DNA from: an uncultured Lysobacter sp.
Lineage (GTDB): Bacteria; Pseudomonadota; Gammaproteobacteria; Xanthomonadales; Xanthomonadaceae
Direction: 5' to 3'
Length of the DNA: 14,468 bases
Assembly (NCBI GenBank): GCA_946480055.1
Contig: CAMLID010000081.1
Coordinates: forward strand, 1 to 14,468
Made by a program: the position numbers and the translations under genes. Below are positions 5,993-12,972 of this stretch, in pieces. The number at the start of each line of letters is the position of its first letter. Within the stretch, counting starts at the first letter, position 1. The notes beneath the pieces were generated by a model. It did not search any database. It saw nothing but the letters and a program-made list of their open reading frames with translations, and was not told the origin of the DNA.

Positions 5993-8449
5993 TCATTCAA
6001 GCCGATAGGATAGCCCAGCCGGTGCGGCCTCCACCCGCCGGACCGCGTCCCACAGCCTCGGATGTGCCTGACGTCGCGTTTCGACCTCGATTCCGCCGGC
6101 CCCGTCGTTGCCGCCCAGGCGCAGCCGCAGCGCCCCGCCCCGGCTGGTGTCCCAAGTCTGCGCCCCCGCGTTGCGCCAGCGCGCCAGCACCTGCGGCTTG
6201 GGATGGCCGTAGCGGTTGCCGTAACCGCTGGAGACCAGCGCATGGCGGGCGCCGGTGGCGGCGACGAAACTCGGATCGGAGGAGCCGCTGCTGCCGTGGT
6301 GGGCGACCAGGACCACGTCGACGTGCAGGTCGCGGGTGCCGTTTTGCTGGTCCAGGCGGACCAGATCGCGCTCGACCACCTCGCCGATGTCGCCGGTCAG
6401 CAGGGCCGCCCCATGCGCGGTTTCGATCCGCAGCACACAGCTGGATTCGTTGCGCAGGTAAGGAAAATGCGGCGGCGGATGCAGGAAGCGAAAACGCACG
6501 CCGTCCCAGGTCCAGGCCTGGCCGGCGACGCAGGCCCGCGCCAGGGCGATCCCGGCGCCTTCGGGCGCACGCCGGTCAGGAGCCGGGAACACCTGCGCGA
6601 CCGAGTCCAGGCCGCCGGCATGGTCGTTGTCGGCGTGGCTGACCACCATCCGGTCCAGCGCGCGCACGCCCAAGCCGTGCAGGGTCGGCACGACCGCACG
6701 TTCGCCGGCGTCGTAGCCGTCCGGCACCGCCGGCCCGAAGTCGTAGAGCAGGCTGTGGCGCGCGGTACGCACGAGCACCGACAGGCCCTGGCCGACGTCG
6801 ATCACGGTCAGTTCGGCCTCCCCAGGCTCGGGCAGGTGCCGATCCGGCCACAGCAGCGGCAGCCACAGCAACAAAGCGAGCGGCTTACCCGGCACGCCGC
6901 GCGGCAACAGCAGCCAGAACGCCCCGAGCAGAGCCAAAGGCAAGGCGAACCAATGCGGCTCCGGCAGCCAGCACAGGGCCAGCCCGCTCCCGGCCAGATG
7001 CTCGAACAGCGGCCAGCTCAGATCGAAGCAGCTCGCCGCGAGCCGCCAAGCGCCCTCGCCTGCTCCGGTCCAGAGCAGGTCCAGCGCGGTGCCGATCAGC
7101 GCCAACGGCACGACGACCAGGCTCCACCACGGCACTGCGAACAGGTTGGCGAACGGCCCGGCCAGCGAGGCCTGGCCGAACAGCGCCACGCACAGCGGCA
7201 ACAGGCCCAGGGTCGCCACGCCCTGCGCCGACATGAACTCGCGCAGCAGCGAACGCCGCGGCCCGCCGTGCGGCAGGCACCACAGCAGCCAGGCCACGCC
7301 GAGGAAGCTCAGCCAGAAGCCCGCACCCAGCAGGGCCAGCGGATCGAACAACAGCACCGCGATCGCCGCCAGCGCCAGGGCCGCGACCGCATCGGACGGC
7401 CGCCGCGACGCGCGCACCCCGGCGACCACCGCGATCATCAGCATGGTGCGCACCGTCGGCAGCGCGAAGCCTGCGAGCGCTGTGTACATCAACGCCCCCG
7501 CGGTCGCCGCCAACGCGGCAGCGACCGGCCGCGGCCAGCGTCGTCCCAAGGTCGGCCACATCCGCCACAGTCCCCTCACGATCAGTGCGAAGAAGCCCGC
7601 GACCAGGCCGACGTGGAAACCGGAGATGGCGATCAGATGGGTCAAGCCGTTCGCGCGCAGAATCTCCCAGTCGCGCTCGTCCAAGCCCCGCGTGTCGCCC
7701 AGCGCGAGCGCACGCACGTAGCGCGAGGATGGCGCAACCACAGCCTCGGCGATCCGGTCGGACAGTCGTTCTCGCAACGCATCCAGGCCCGCCGCCGGTG
7801 CGAGCAAACGCGCACCGCCCGGTTCGAGCAGATAGCCGGTTGCGGTCAGGCGCTGCATCAGCGCGTACTTCTCCGCGTCCGGCGCACCCGGGTTGCGCAG
7901 CCCGCGTGGCGCCCGCACACGCACGTGCCAATGCCAGCGCTGGCCGGCACGCAAGGCCGCGCGCTCGACACGGTCCTGGCTGTACCAGGACAGGCGCAGC
8001 AGGCGGCCGCGCAATGGTGCCGGCTGCTCGGCGTCGTCATCGACGCGGAAGAGAAAACGGGTGCGGCGGACTTCGTGCGCCGGCAGCTCGACCACGCGGC
8101 CCGAGACCGTCGCCTCGCGCCGCTCCCAGTCCGCCGGCAACTGCAGTGACAAGGCGTAAGCCGCATGCAAGCCGGTCAACGCGAAGCCGACCGACACAAC
8201 GCCGAGCCAACGCCATACTCTGCGACCGCGCGCCCAGCCGTACGCGCCAAACGTTAGCGCAATCCAAAGACAGGCCAGCGCCGGCAGCTTCGGACAAGCA
8301 AGAGCCGCTGCGGCGCCGATGAGCAATGCGAAAGCCACCATTGCACCGAAGGGAGCCATCGCCAGCACATGGGCGATGGCGGCTCCTTGCGCCGGCACTT
8401 CCGACCCCACCGCCTGCGCAGCCGAACCCGCCGCCCTGTTCGCTTCCAT
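5993..8449 (-). CDS. comEC: DNA internalization-related competence protein ComEC/Rec2
   Basis: An 818-residue polytopic inner-membrane protein; family knowledge says it forms the channel through which single-stranded DNA enters the cytoplasm during natural transformation. Three parts are visible. An N-terminal membrane and soluble region (about 30-220) comes first. The competence domain (about 240-520) follows, with LTHLIAISGFHVGLVAG at 269-285 and many hydrophobic helices. A C-terminal metallo-beta-lactamase-like domain (about 545-775) has VIDVGQG at 549-555, HADNDH at 605-610, GDIG at 686-689, AHHGS at 716-720 and GHP at 748-750. The HxxxDH set is intact, so a nuclease-active domain is plausible. 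The ATG at 8449 has GGAG about 9 bases upstream; a second ATG at residue 31 (8359) is possible. It heads the comEC-exbB-exbD-msbA-lpxK run. Function is secure, start less so. Confidence 0.93.
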   Translation of the reverse strand: MEANRAAGSAAQAVGSEVPAQGAAIAHVLAMAPFGAMVAFALLIGAAAALACPKLPALACLWIALTFGAYGWARGRRVWRWLGVVSVGFALTGLHAAYALSLQLPADWERREATVSGRVVELPAHEVRRTRFLFRVDDDAEQPAPLRGRLLRLSWYSQDRVERAALRAGQRWHWHVRVRAPRGLRNPGAPDAEKYALMQRLTATGYLLEPGGARLLAPAAGLDALRERLSDRIAEAVVAPSSRYVRALALGDTRGLDERDWEILRANGLTHLIAISGFHVGLVAGFFALIVRGLWRMWPTLGRRWPRPVAAALAATAGALMYTALAGFALPTVRTMLMIAVVAGVRASRRPSDAVAALALAAIAVLLFDPLALLGAGFWLSFLGVAWLLWCLPHGGPRRSLLREFMSAQGVATLGLLPLCVALFGQASLAGPFANLFAVPWWSLVVVPLALIGTALDLLWTGAGEGAWRLAASCFDLSWPLFEHLAGSGLALCWLPEPHWFALPLALLGAFWLLLPRGVPGKPLALLLWLPLLWPDRHLPEPGEAELTVIDVGQGLSVLVRTARHSLLYDFGPAVPDGYDAGERAVVPTLHGLGVRALDRMVVSHADNDHAGGLDSVAQVFPAPDRRAPEGAGIALARACVAGQAWTWDGVRFRFLHPPPHFPYLRNESSCVLRIETAHGAALLTGDIGEVVERDLVRLDQQNGTRDLHVDVVLVAHHGSSGSSDPSFVAATGARHALVSSGYGNRYGHPKPQVLARWRNAGAQTWDTSRGGALRLRLGGNDGAGGIEVETRRQAHPRLWDAVRRVEAAPAGLSYRLE
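8352..8386. repeat. Inverted repeat in the first codons of comEC
   Basis: GCCATCGCC (8355-8363) and GGCGATGGC (8372-8380) form a perfect 9-bp stem with an 8-base loop. GGA (8352-8354) and TCC (8384-8386) extend it by 3 bp across a 3-base bulge. It covers codons 22-33 of comEC as called, and the alternative ATG of residue 31 lies inside it. It may be chance in GC-rich code or may affect translation if the true start is downstream. Confidence 0.4.
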
Positions 8450-8579
8450 TCGCCGTCGCTCCGTCGAGACTCAGCAACGAGACTAGGCCCGACTATTGGG
8501 CTGCGGTATCAGCGAACGCACGTCCGCTCGCGTAGGAAAATTCCGATTCCTGGCTGGCGAGTAGCGCCGGCCCCAGGTT

Positions 8580-8585
8580 TATGAT
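8580..8585 (+). promoter_or_regulatory. Candidate -10 element for the plus-strand membrane protein gene
   Basis: TATGAT, one mismatch from the sigma70 -10 consensus, stands in a locally less GC-rich stretch of the 259-base divergent region between comEC and the gene at 8709. No good -35 is seen at the usual distance, so support is weak. The predicted transcript would carry a leader of about 115 bases containing the CGGATTCG repeats. Confidence 0.3.
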
Positions 8586-8598
8586 CCTGACAGTTCGG

Positions 8599-8681
8599 CT
8601 AGCGGTCCGGATTCGGGATCAGGCTTGGCGTTTGTTCAACCGCTATGCCGCGCCTTTCGGATTCGTCTAGCGGCGGATTCG
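8599..8681 (+). repeat. Direct repeats (CGGATTCG x3, CTAGCGG x2) upstream of the 8709 gene
   Basis: CGGATTCG occurs at 8608-8615, 8658-8665 and 8674-8681. The first and third copies are part of a longer imperfect direct repeat: CTAGCGG plus TC plus CGGATTCG at 8599-8615, and CTAGCGG plus CGGATTCG at 8667-8681. The last copy ends 27 bases before the ATG at 8709. The arrangement suggests a regulatory site for this gene, for comEC, or for both, but no known regulator motif is recognised. Confidence 0.5.
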
Positions 8682-8708
8682 CTCGCAAGCAATCTCACAG
8701 GGGGAGTT

Positions 8709-9020
8709 ATGCCGGCAACGGATGGGGCAAAGACGCTGTACGACCTGATGGACCGGGTTCTGGCCAACGAGGCGCTCGATCACGAGCAAAAGTGCGCCTT
8801 GATCGACGAACTGAGGAAGAACAATCCCGGTGCGTCGGACCGCTGGACCTATCGTCTGGCGATCTACTTCCTGGGCGGGATGACGGTGCTGACCATCATC
8901 GGACTGGTCGTGATCGCCTGCCTCGGCGCCCACGCGCCGCAGGGCCTGGTGGCGATCGGCTCGGCCTCGGTGGGCGGACTGGCAGGCCTGTTGTCGCCGG
9001 GCCGAAGCAAGGACGCCTGA
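8709..9020 (+). CDS. Small membrane protein of unknown function
   Basis: A 103-residue protein I do not recognise, the only plus-strand gene here. Residues 1-45 are soluble, charged and probably helical (LYDLMDRVLANEALDHEQ, then ALIDELRKNNPG). A clear transmembrane helix covers about 48-72, a second hydrophobic, glycine-rich segment about 79-95 (VAIGSASVGGLAGLLSP), and a short basic tail ends the chain. From memory, the ALGSAxVGxLAGLLxP type of ending recurs in small uncharacterised membrane proteins of several bacterial groups; I cannot name a family. The ATG at 8709 is chosen over one at 8625 because of the purine-rich CAGGGGGAG just before it and because the extra 28 residues look like non-coding translation. 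It diverges from comEC and converges on lolD, so it is transcribed alone. A small regulatory or effector-like membrane protein is possible, but that is a guess. Confidence 0.75.
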   Translation: MPATDGAKTLYDLMDRVLANEALDHEQKCALIDELRKNNPGASDRWTYRLAIYFLGGMTVLTIIGLVVIACLGAHAPQGLVAIGSASVGGLAGLLSPGRSKDA

Positions 9021-9031
9021 GCATTGCGGTC

Positions 9032-9058
9032 CCCGCTCCGGCGTCGCGCCGGCGCGGG
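9032..9058. terminator. Hairpin between convergent genes, probable two-way terminator
   Basis: A 12-position stem with one T/C mismatch (9032-9043 against 9047-9058) closes a TCG loop between the stops of the plus-strand membrane protein gene (9020) and lolD (9073). It is very GC-rich and symmetric, as expected for a shared terminator, but has no T-run on either side, so it may instead act as an RNA end-stabiliser. Confidence 0.5.
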
Positions 9059-9072
9059 CCCGCTACACCGAT

Positions 9073-9792
9073 TCAGACCTCGCTAGCCGCCAACTCCCGT
9101 AGCTTGCCTTCGTGCAGCTCCATGACGCGATCCAGACGCCGCGCGAGGCGGCGGTCGTGGGTGACCAGGACCAGGCTGGTGCCCTGTTCGCGGTTCAGGG
9201 CCAGCATCAGCTCGAACACGGTCGCGGCGGTCTTCTCGTCGAGGTTGCCGGTGGGTTCGTCGCCGAGCACGCAGGCGGGCTTGTTGACCAGAGCGCGGGC
9301 GACCGCGGCGCGCTGGCGTTCGCCGCCGGAGAGTTCGCCGGGCTTGTGTACGAGGCGATGGCCCAGGCCGACCGATTCCAGCAGCGTCTTGGCGCGCTGG
9401 CTGGCGTCTGGCACCGCGGCGCCGGCGAGCAGCACCGGCAGCATCACGTTCTCCAGCGCGGTGAACTCGGGCAACAGGTGATGGAACTGGTAGACGAAGC
9501 CGAGCGCGCGGTTGCGCAGCGCGCCGCGAGCGGCGTCGGACAAGGCGTTCATGCGTTGGCCGGCGACGAAGACCTCGCCCGCGGTCGGCGTATCGAGCCC
9601 GCCCAACAGGTGCAGCAGCGTACTCTTGCCGGCGCCGGACGCGCCCAGGATAGCGACGGTTTCGCCGCGCTCGACGGCCAGGTCCAGGCCGTCGAACACC
9701 GGCGTGACCAGCTTGCCTTCGGCGTAGGTCATGGCCAGGCCGGTGCAGCGGATCACCGCGTCGTCGACGGGCATGGCTTGCGGGTTACTCAT
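9073..9792 (-). CDS. lolD: Lipoprotein-releasing system ATP-binding protein LolD
   Basis: The ATPase of the Lol complex, which drives release of outer-membrane lipoproteins from the inner membrane to the carrier LolA. The product is 239 residues (family about 230). Walker [10 protein letters not shown] is at 50-58, the LolD-characteristic [19 protein letters not shown] at 101-119, the signature LSGGE at 154-158, Walker B with DE at 178-179 followed by PTGNLD, and the switch histidine at 212. The ATG at 9792 overlaps the last 8 bases of lolC (ATGAGTAA), indicating translational coupling; an ATG six codons later is a weaker option. No second permease gene (lolE) follows, as the next gene is on the other strand. 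LolD over MacB- or FtsE-like ATPases is supported by the motif and the adjacent permease. Confidence 0.95.
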   Translation of the reverse strand: MSNPQAMPVDDAVIRCTGLAMTYAEGKLVTPVFDGLDLAVERGETVAILGASGAGKSTLLHLLGGLDTPTAGEVFVAGQRMNALSDAARGALRNRALGFVYQFHHLLPEFTALENVMLPVLLAGAAVPDASQRAKTLLESVGLGHRLVHKPGELSGGERQRAAVARALVNKPACVLGDEPTGNLDEKTAATVFELMLALNREQGTSLVLVTHDRRLARRLDRVMELHEGKLRELAASEV

Positions 9793-11035
9793 AGCGCAGT
9801 GCCTCGGCCGGGGCCGTACGCGCGGCGCGCCAGGCGGGGTAGATGGTGGCCAGGAAGGCCATCGCCAGCGCCACCGCCGCGATCGCGACCACGTCGCTGC
9901 TCTGCAGGTCGGTGGGCAGGCCGGTGATGTAGTAGACATCCTCGGGCAGCAGTTGCACGCCGAGCACGTTCTCGATGGCCTTGAGGATGTGTTCCAGGTT
10001 GAGCGTCAGCACGATGCCGCCGATCACGCCCAGCACGGTGCCGATCACCCCGATCAGGGTGCCCTGGACCACGAACACCTGCATCACCCCGCGCGGGGTC
10101 AGGCCAAGGGTGCGCAGGATCGCGATGTCGGCCTGCTTGTCGGTGACCAGCATCACCTGCGAGGACACCAGGTTGAACGCGCCCATCGCGATGATCAGCG
10201 ACAGCAGGATCGCCATGATGGTCTTTTCCATCTTCAGGGCGCGGAACATGTTGGCGTTGTCGCTGGTCCAGTCGCTGACGTTGTACGGCCCACCCAGGCG
10301 CAACGCCAGGTCGCGGGCAACATCCCAGGCCAGGTCCATGTCGTGCAGTTTCAGGCGCACGCCGGTGACGCCGTCGCCCATGCGCAGCACGCGCTGTATG
10401 TCGTGCAGGTTGACTACGGCCAGGCCCTTGTCGAATTCGTTGTAGCCGGCCTCGAAGATGCCGCTCACGGTGAAGCGCTTGAGCTGGGGCAGTGCGCCCA
10501 TCGGAGTGCTGCGGAAGTCGGAGGTCATCATGACCACGCTGTCGCCGACGCCGACGCCCAGCCACATCGCGAGTTCCTTGCCGAGGACGATGTTGTAGCT
10601 GCCCGGGGTCAGCGACTCCAGGCTGCCCTGCTTCATGATCTTCTTGCTGGCCAGCACCGAGACCTTGCTTTCCTGGTCGGGCAGCACGCCGCGCACCAAG
10701 GCCGGCTGATTGCGCGCGCCGGACAGCAGAGTTTCTTTCTCGATGTAGGGCGCGGCGCCGGCCACGCGCTGGTCGGCGATGGCCACGTCGACGGCGCGCT
10801 GCCAGTCGGTGAGCGGTTCGCCGTAGGCGCTGACGGTGGCGTGCGCGGCCATCTGCAGCATGCGGTCGCGGATTTCGCGCTGGAAGCCGCTCATCACCGC
10901 CAGGGTGGTGATCAGCGCGGTCACGCCCAGGGCGATGCCCGCGATCGAAGCCAGCGAGATGAAGGAGATGAAGCCGTTGCGGCGCTTGGCGCGCAGGTAG
11001 CGCAGGCCGATGGCGACAGGAATGGGTTTGAACAT
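9785..11035 (-). CDS. lolC: Lipoprotein-releasing ABC transporter permease, LolC/LolE family
   Basis: A 416-residue inner-membrane permease of the lipoprotein-releasing Lol system. It opens with a cytoplasmic start ([37 protein letters not shown]) that is a hallmark of LolC/E. The first helix is at about 22-48, a large periplasmic domain at about 50-265, and three helices lie near 272-300, 320-350 and 380-405, ending in [18 protein letters not shown]. Length matches the family. It starts 6 bases after the ygfX stop and overlaps lolD by 8 bases. Only one permease gene is present, so the working complex may be a homodimer of this protein with LolD (the LolF arrangement), unless lolE lies elsewhere. 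The family is certain; the symbol lolC is by convention. Confidence 0.93.
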   Translation of the reverse strand: MFKPIPVAIGLRYLRAKRRNGFISFISLASIAGIALGVTALITTLAVMSGFQREIRDRMLQMAAHATVSAYGEPLTDWQRAVDVAIADQRVAGAAPYIEKETLLSGARNQPALVRGVLPDQESKVSVLASKKIMKQGSLESLTPGSYNIVLGKELAMWLGVGVGDSVVMMTSDFRSTPMGALPQLKRFTVSGIFEAGYNEFDKGLAVVNLHDIQRVLRMGDGVTGVRLKLHDMDLAWDVARDLALRLGGPYNVSDWTSDNANMFRALKMEKTIMAILLSLIIAMGAFNLVSSQVMLVTDKQADIAILRTLGLTPRGVMQVFVVQGTLIGVIGTVLGVIGGIVLTLNLEHILKAIENVLGVQLLPEDVYYITGLPTDLQSSDVVAIAAVALAMAFLATIYPAWRAARTAPAEALRYE

Positions 11036-11041
11036 ATCCGG

Positions 11042-11488
11042 CTATGGTGCCATTGAACGCGAGTCGGGCGTAGGCGCTTGGACCGGCCAAGCCAGCCGCA
11101 GTTCACGACGACCGGCGGCGTCCAGGGTGTCGGGCCACCAGATCCGCTGCCGGCGGCGGCCATCGCGGTCGCGGTAGCGCAGCAGGGCCAACGGCCCGCG
11201 CCATTCCAGCGCCGCCTGGTCCAGGGCGACCCCGTCCAGATGCACCGCATCGGCCGTGACGACCATCCGCTGCGGTCTGCGGCGCAATTCCCGGCGTGCC
11301 AGCCAGGCGCCATAGGCCAGCGCAGCGGCCGCGAGGGGCACGGCCAGCGGCGGCGGCAGTTCGCTGGCGAGCGTCGCCCAGGCGGCGAGCGCGCCGATCA
11401 GGACCACAGCGGCGGCGAGCCGGCGCGAAGGGCGCCACTCAAGCCGGCATGGCGCGGATGCGTTGGATGAGCGTGTCGAGCTCGGCAT
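11042..11488 (-). CDS. ygfX: YgfX/CptA-family inner-membrane protein
   Basis: A 148-residue protein whose features fit the YgfX (CptA) family, normally encoded next to sdhE (ygfY/cptB). Visible are the short [10 protein letters not shown] motif at 16-25, two transmembrane helices at about 24-42 and 47-65, and a basic cytoplasmic C-terminal part with WWPDTL near 117-122. In E. coli, YgfX has been described both as a toxin acting on cytoskeletal proteins and as linked to SdhE; which applies here is unknown. The ATG at 11488 is the only usual start codon in frame upstream of the LEWRPSR motif, which gives a 50-base overlap with the end of sdhE. GAGG (11501-11498), 9 bases upstream inside sdhE, supports it. 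It is followed after 6 bases by lolC. The family call rests on position, topology and motif. Confidence 0.75.
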   Translation of the reverse strand: MPSSTRSSNASAPCRLEWRPSRRLAAAVVLIGALAAWATLASELPPPLAVPLAAAALAYGAWLARRELRRRPQRMVVTADAVHLDGVALDQAALEWRGPLALLRYRDRDGRRRQRIWWPDTLDAAGRRELRLAWPVQAPTPDSRSMAP

Positions 11489-11693
11489 CGGGACAGACCT
11501 CGTAACCCATGAACCAGCGCCAGAGCTTATCGTCCTCGCATTCCAGCAGGCGTAGGAAAACGCCGCGCTGGGTTTCGGAATCCTGCGCCCAGGCGCGGTC
11601 GAGGTAACGGCCGAACAGCTGGTCGAGTTCGCGCATGCCGCGGCGGCTGCGCCAACGCAGGCGGCGCAGCTCGGTGTCGTCAGCGTCGCTCAT
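11439..11693 (-). CDS. sdhE: FAD assembly factor SdhE (YgfY/CptB)
   Basis: An 84-residue cytosolic helical protein that promotes covalent attachment of FAD to the flavoprotein subunit SdhA. The defining RGxxE motif is present as RRGMREL (Arg18, Gly19, Glu22), followed by the family pattern [11 protein letters not shown] and a tryptophan-containing [13 protein letters not shown] around 57-69. Length matches. The ATG at 11693 overlaps the preceding gene by 14 bases and has AAGGG about 7 bases upstream. The 3' end overlaps ygfX by 50 bases. Its target subunit sdhA is encoded just upstream in the same direction, separated by sdhB and two other genes. Confidence 0.94.
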   Translation of the reverse strand: MSDADDTELRRLRWRSRRGMRELDQLFGRYLDRAWAQDSETQRGVFLRLLECEDDKLWRWFMGYEVCPDAELDTLIQRIRAMPA

Positions 11694-12399
11694 CGGCGTT
11701 CCCTTCGGCCGCGGCTTCCGGACCTCCGGCGTCGCTGCGATAGCCGCACATGCCCTCGTCCGGCTTGCGCTTGCAATAGTCGGCCAGCTGCGCGGCGATC
11801 TCGGCGTCGCGTTCGACCAGATCGCCGGTGCTGGCGTTCAAGGCGGTGATGACGGCCCGGCCCTTGAGCAGCTTGCCCATCAGCGGCAGGCCGGATTCGC
11901 TTTGGGCGTGATCCATGATGCGCTCGAGCTGGGCTGCGTTCGCGCCGGCCTTGAGGCAGGCATCGTAGCCCTCCGGCCCTTCCGCCATGCGCGCCACGCA
12001 GGAGAACTCTATCCGACCCTCGTCGCTCTTGGCGTAGGCGGCGCCGGCGCGCAACACCTCGATCGGGGTATCGGCCGCGAGCGAGCGTGCCAACGAATCG
12101 GCCATGACCTCGCGCGACATATCGCGCACGATGCGGCGCTTCATCGCAAGGTCGTCCGGGTTGCTCGCCACGTTGGCGTCGGCGGCGAAGCGATTGACGA
12201 TGCCGTCCAGCAACTCGACGTAGCGCGCGGAGGCCACGTAGTCGCGCGCCACGGCGTAGCGCTGAGCGGAGGGCTCCGATGGCGCTTGCGCGTGCAGCGG
12301 AAGGGCCGGAGCCGCCGCAAGCAGCAACGCGGCCAGCGCCGGTGCGGAGCGACGGTGGGTGCGGAGGGGTTGATGTTCGATGCGGTCGACCAGGCTCAT
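11680..12399 (-). CDS. Secreted (periplasmic) protein with four cysteines, possibly DUF2059-like
   Basis: A 239-residue protein I cannot assign with certainty. A basic N-terminus (RTHRR, 13-17) and a hydrophobic run (19-35) ending in LHAQA form a typical signal peptide with cleavage near residue 39. The mature part is helical and contains four cysteines (134, 148, 209, 218), which could make two disulfides in the periplasm. The stretch [22 protein letters not shown] (111-132) resembles the repeat-like helix pattern of DUF2059 proteins; that is from memory and uncertain. The tail after about 222 is Ala/Glu-rich and looks disordered. The ATG at 12399 is preferred over one at 12441 because it overlaps the stop of the MAPEG gene as ATGA and gives a proper signal peptide. 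It overlaps sdhE by 14 bases, so its expression is tied to sdhE. No role is evident. Confidence 0.8.
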   Translation of the reverse strand: MSLVDRIEHQPLRTHRRSAPALAALLLAAAPALPLHAQAPSEPSAQRYAVARDYVASARYVELLDGIVNRFAADANVASNPDDLAMKRRIVRDMSREVMADSLARSLAADTPIEVLRAGAAYAKSDEGRIEFSCVARMAEGPEGYDACLKAGANAAQLERIMDHAQSESGLPLMGKLLKGRAVITALNASTGDLVERDAEIAAQLADYCKRKPDEGMCGYRSDAGGPEAAAEGNADERR

Positions 12400-12818
12400 G
12401 CGCGCAGCAATCCGATGGAGAGGTAGCCCCACAGCGCCCACAGCACGCAGGCGCCGACGATGTAGACGAGAAAACGGTGCATGACCCGGTTGTAGCTGCA
12501 GTGGATCGCGCTGTGCAGTACGCGCAGCGCGACGAAGCTCCAGGCCAGCGCCAGCACTACGGCGTCGCCGAGTTGGGCCACGGCGGCCACGGTCAGCGCC
12601 AGGTAGAACAGCACCGGCAGTTCGAACAGGTTGCGGAAATTGTCGGCGGCCGCGCTCTGGGTGAGCTTGGCGCTGGCCTGCGCCGAGGTCGCCACGGCCT
12701 GCGGGTGGATGCGTTCGCGGCGCATCTGGCCGATGCGCACCACGTACAGGCGGATCCAGACCAGGCAGGTCAAGGCCGCCATGGCGGCGGCGGGTAGGAA
12801 CAGGAGCTTGGGGTCCAT
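12396..12818 (-). CDS. MAPEG-family inner-membrane protein
   Basis: A 140-residue membrane protein with four hydrophobic helices at about 4-27, 66-85, 88-107 and 114-138. The sequence NFRNLFELPVLFYLAL (60-75) is the recognisable MAPEG core (membrane-associated, eicosanoid and glutathione metabolism family), and basic residues in the loop before it (RRERIHPQ) are usual. Bacterial members are mostly uncharacterised; glutathione transferase-like activity is possible but not shown. The ATG at 12818 has AGG about 7 bases upstream; a longer frame to 12911 would run into the downstream palindrome of sdhB and is rejected. Its stop overlaps the next gene by 4 bases (ATGA). It heads the run that includes sdhE and lolCD. 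Confidence 0.85.
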   Translation of the reverse strand: MDPKLLFLPAAAMAALTCLVWIRLYVVRIGQMRRERIHPQAVATSAQASAKLTQSAAADNFRNLFELPVLFYLALTVAAVAQLGDAVVLALAWSFVALRVLHSAIHCSYNRVMHRFLVYIVGACVLWALWGYLSIGLLRA

Positions 12819-12898
12819 CGCTCGCCTGTCGGTGTGTCGGGCCAGATGCGGATGGTAGCCGGATGCGCGGGGATGGGGCTGCGTGCGTCCTCGCTCTG

Positions 12899-12922
12899 CC
12901 CTCTCCCGCAAGCGGGAGAGGG
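12899..12922. repeat. 24-base perfect palindrome downstream of sdhB
   Basis: CCCTCTCCCGC (12899-12909) and GCGGGAGAGGG (12912-12922) are perfect inverted arms around AA. The element lies in the 154-base gap between the sdhB stop and the MAPEG start. Near-identical palindromes are, from memory, dispersed between genes in Xanthomonadaceae and some Pseudomonas, so it is likely a REP-like repeat. It could also protect or end the sdh transcript; no T-run follows on the minus strand. Confidence 0.65.
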
Positions 12923-12936
12923 AGTCGTCCGTCGTG

Positions 12937-12951
12937 AGCGGGAAACCCGCT
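12937..12951 (-). terminator. Short hairpin after sdhB
   Basis: AGCGGG (12937-12942), AAA, CCCGCT (12946-12951) form a 6-bp stem 22 bases past the sdhB stop. Together with the palindrome at 12899-12922 it may form a tandem 3' end for the sdh transcript. Without a T-run on the minus strand it is not a classical terminator. Confidence 0.35.
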
Positions 12952-12972
12952 GCTGCGAGAGAAGACCGCGGC

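Noticed and set aside
6062..8149. A 695-codon open frame on the plus strand
   Set aside because: It lies fully opposite comEC, whose domains and catalytic motifs are clear. Its product is Gln/Arg/His-rich low-complexity protein typical of antisense frames in GC-rich DNA.
8667..8933. An 88-codon minus-strand frame opposite the small membrane protein gene
   Set aside because: The plus strand gives a coherent membrane protein with a ribosome binding site; the antisense product shows neither membrane helix nor family features.
9731..11056. A 441-codon plus-strand frame opposite lolC
   Set aside because: His/Gln/Ala-rich shadow; the minus strand encodes a full LolC/E permease.
12819..12911. N-terminal extension of the MAPEG protein
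   Set aside because: It would translate half of the intergenic palindrome into an Arg/His-rich leader; the ATG at 12818 has a ribosome binding site and fits family length.
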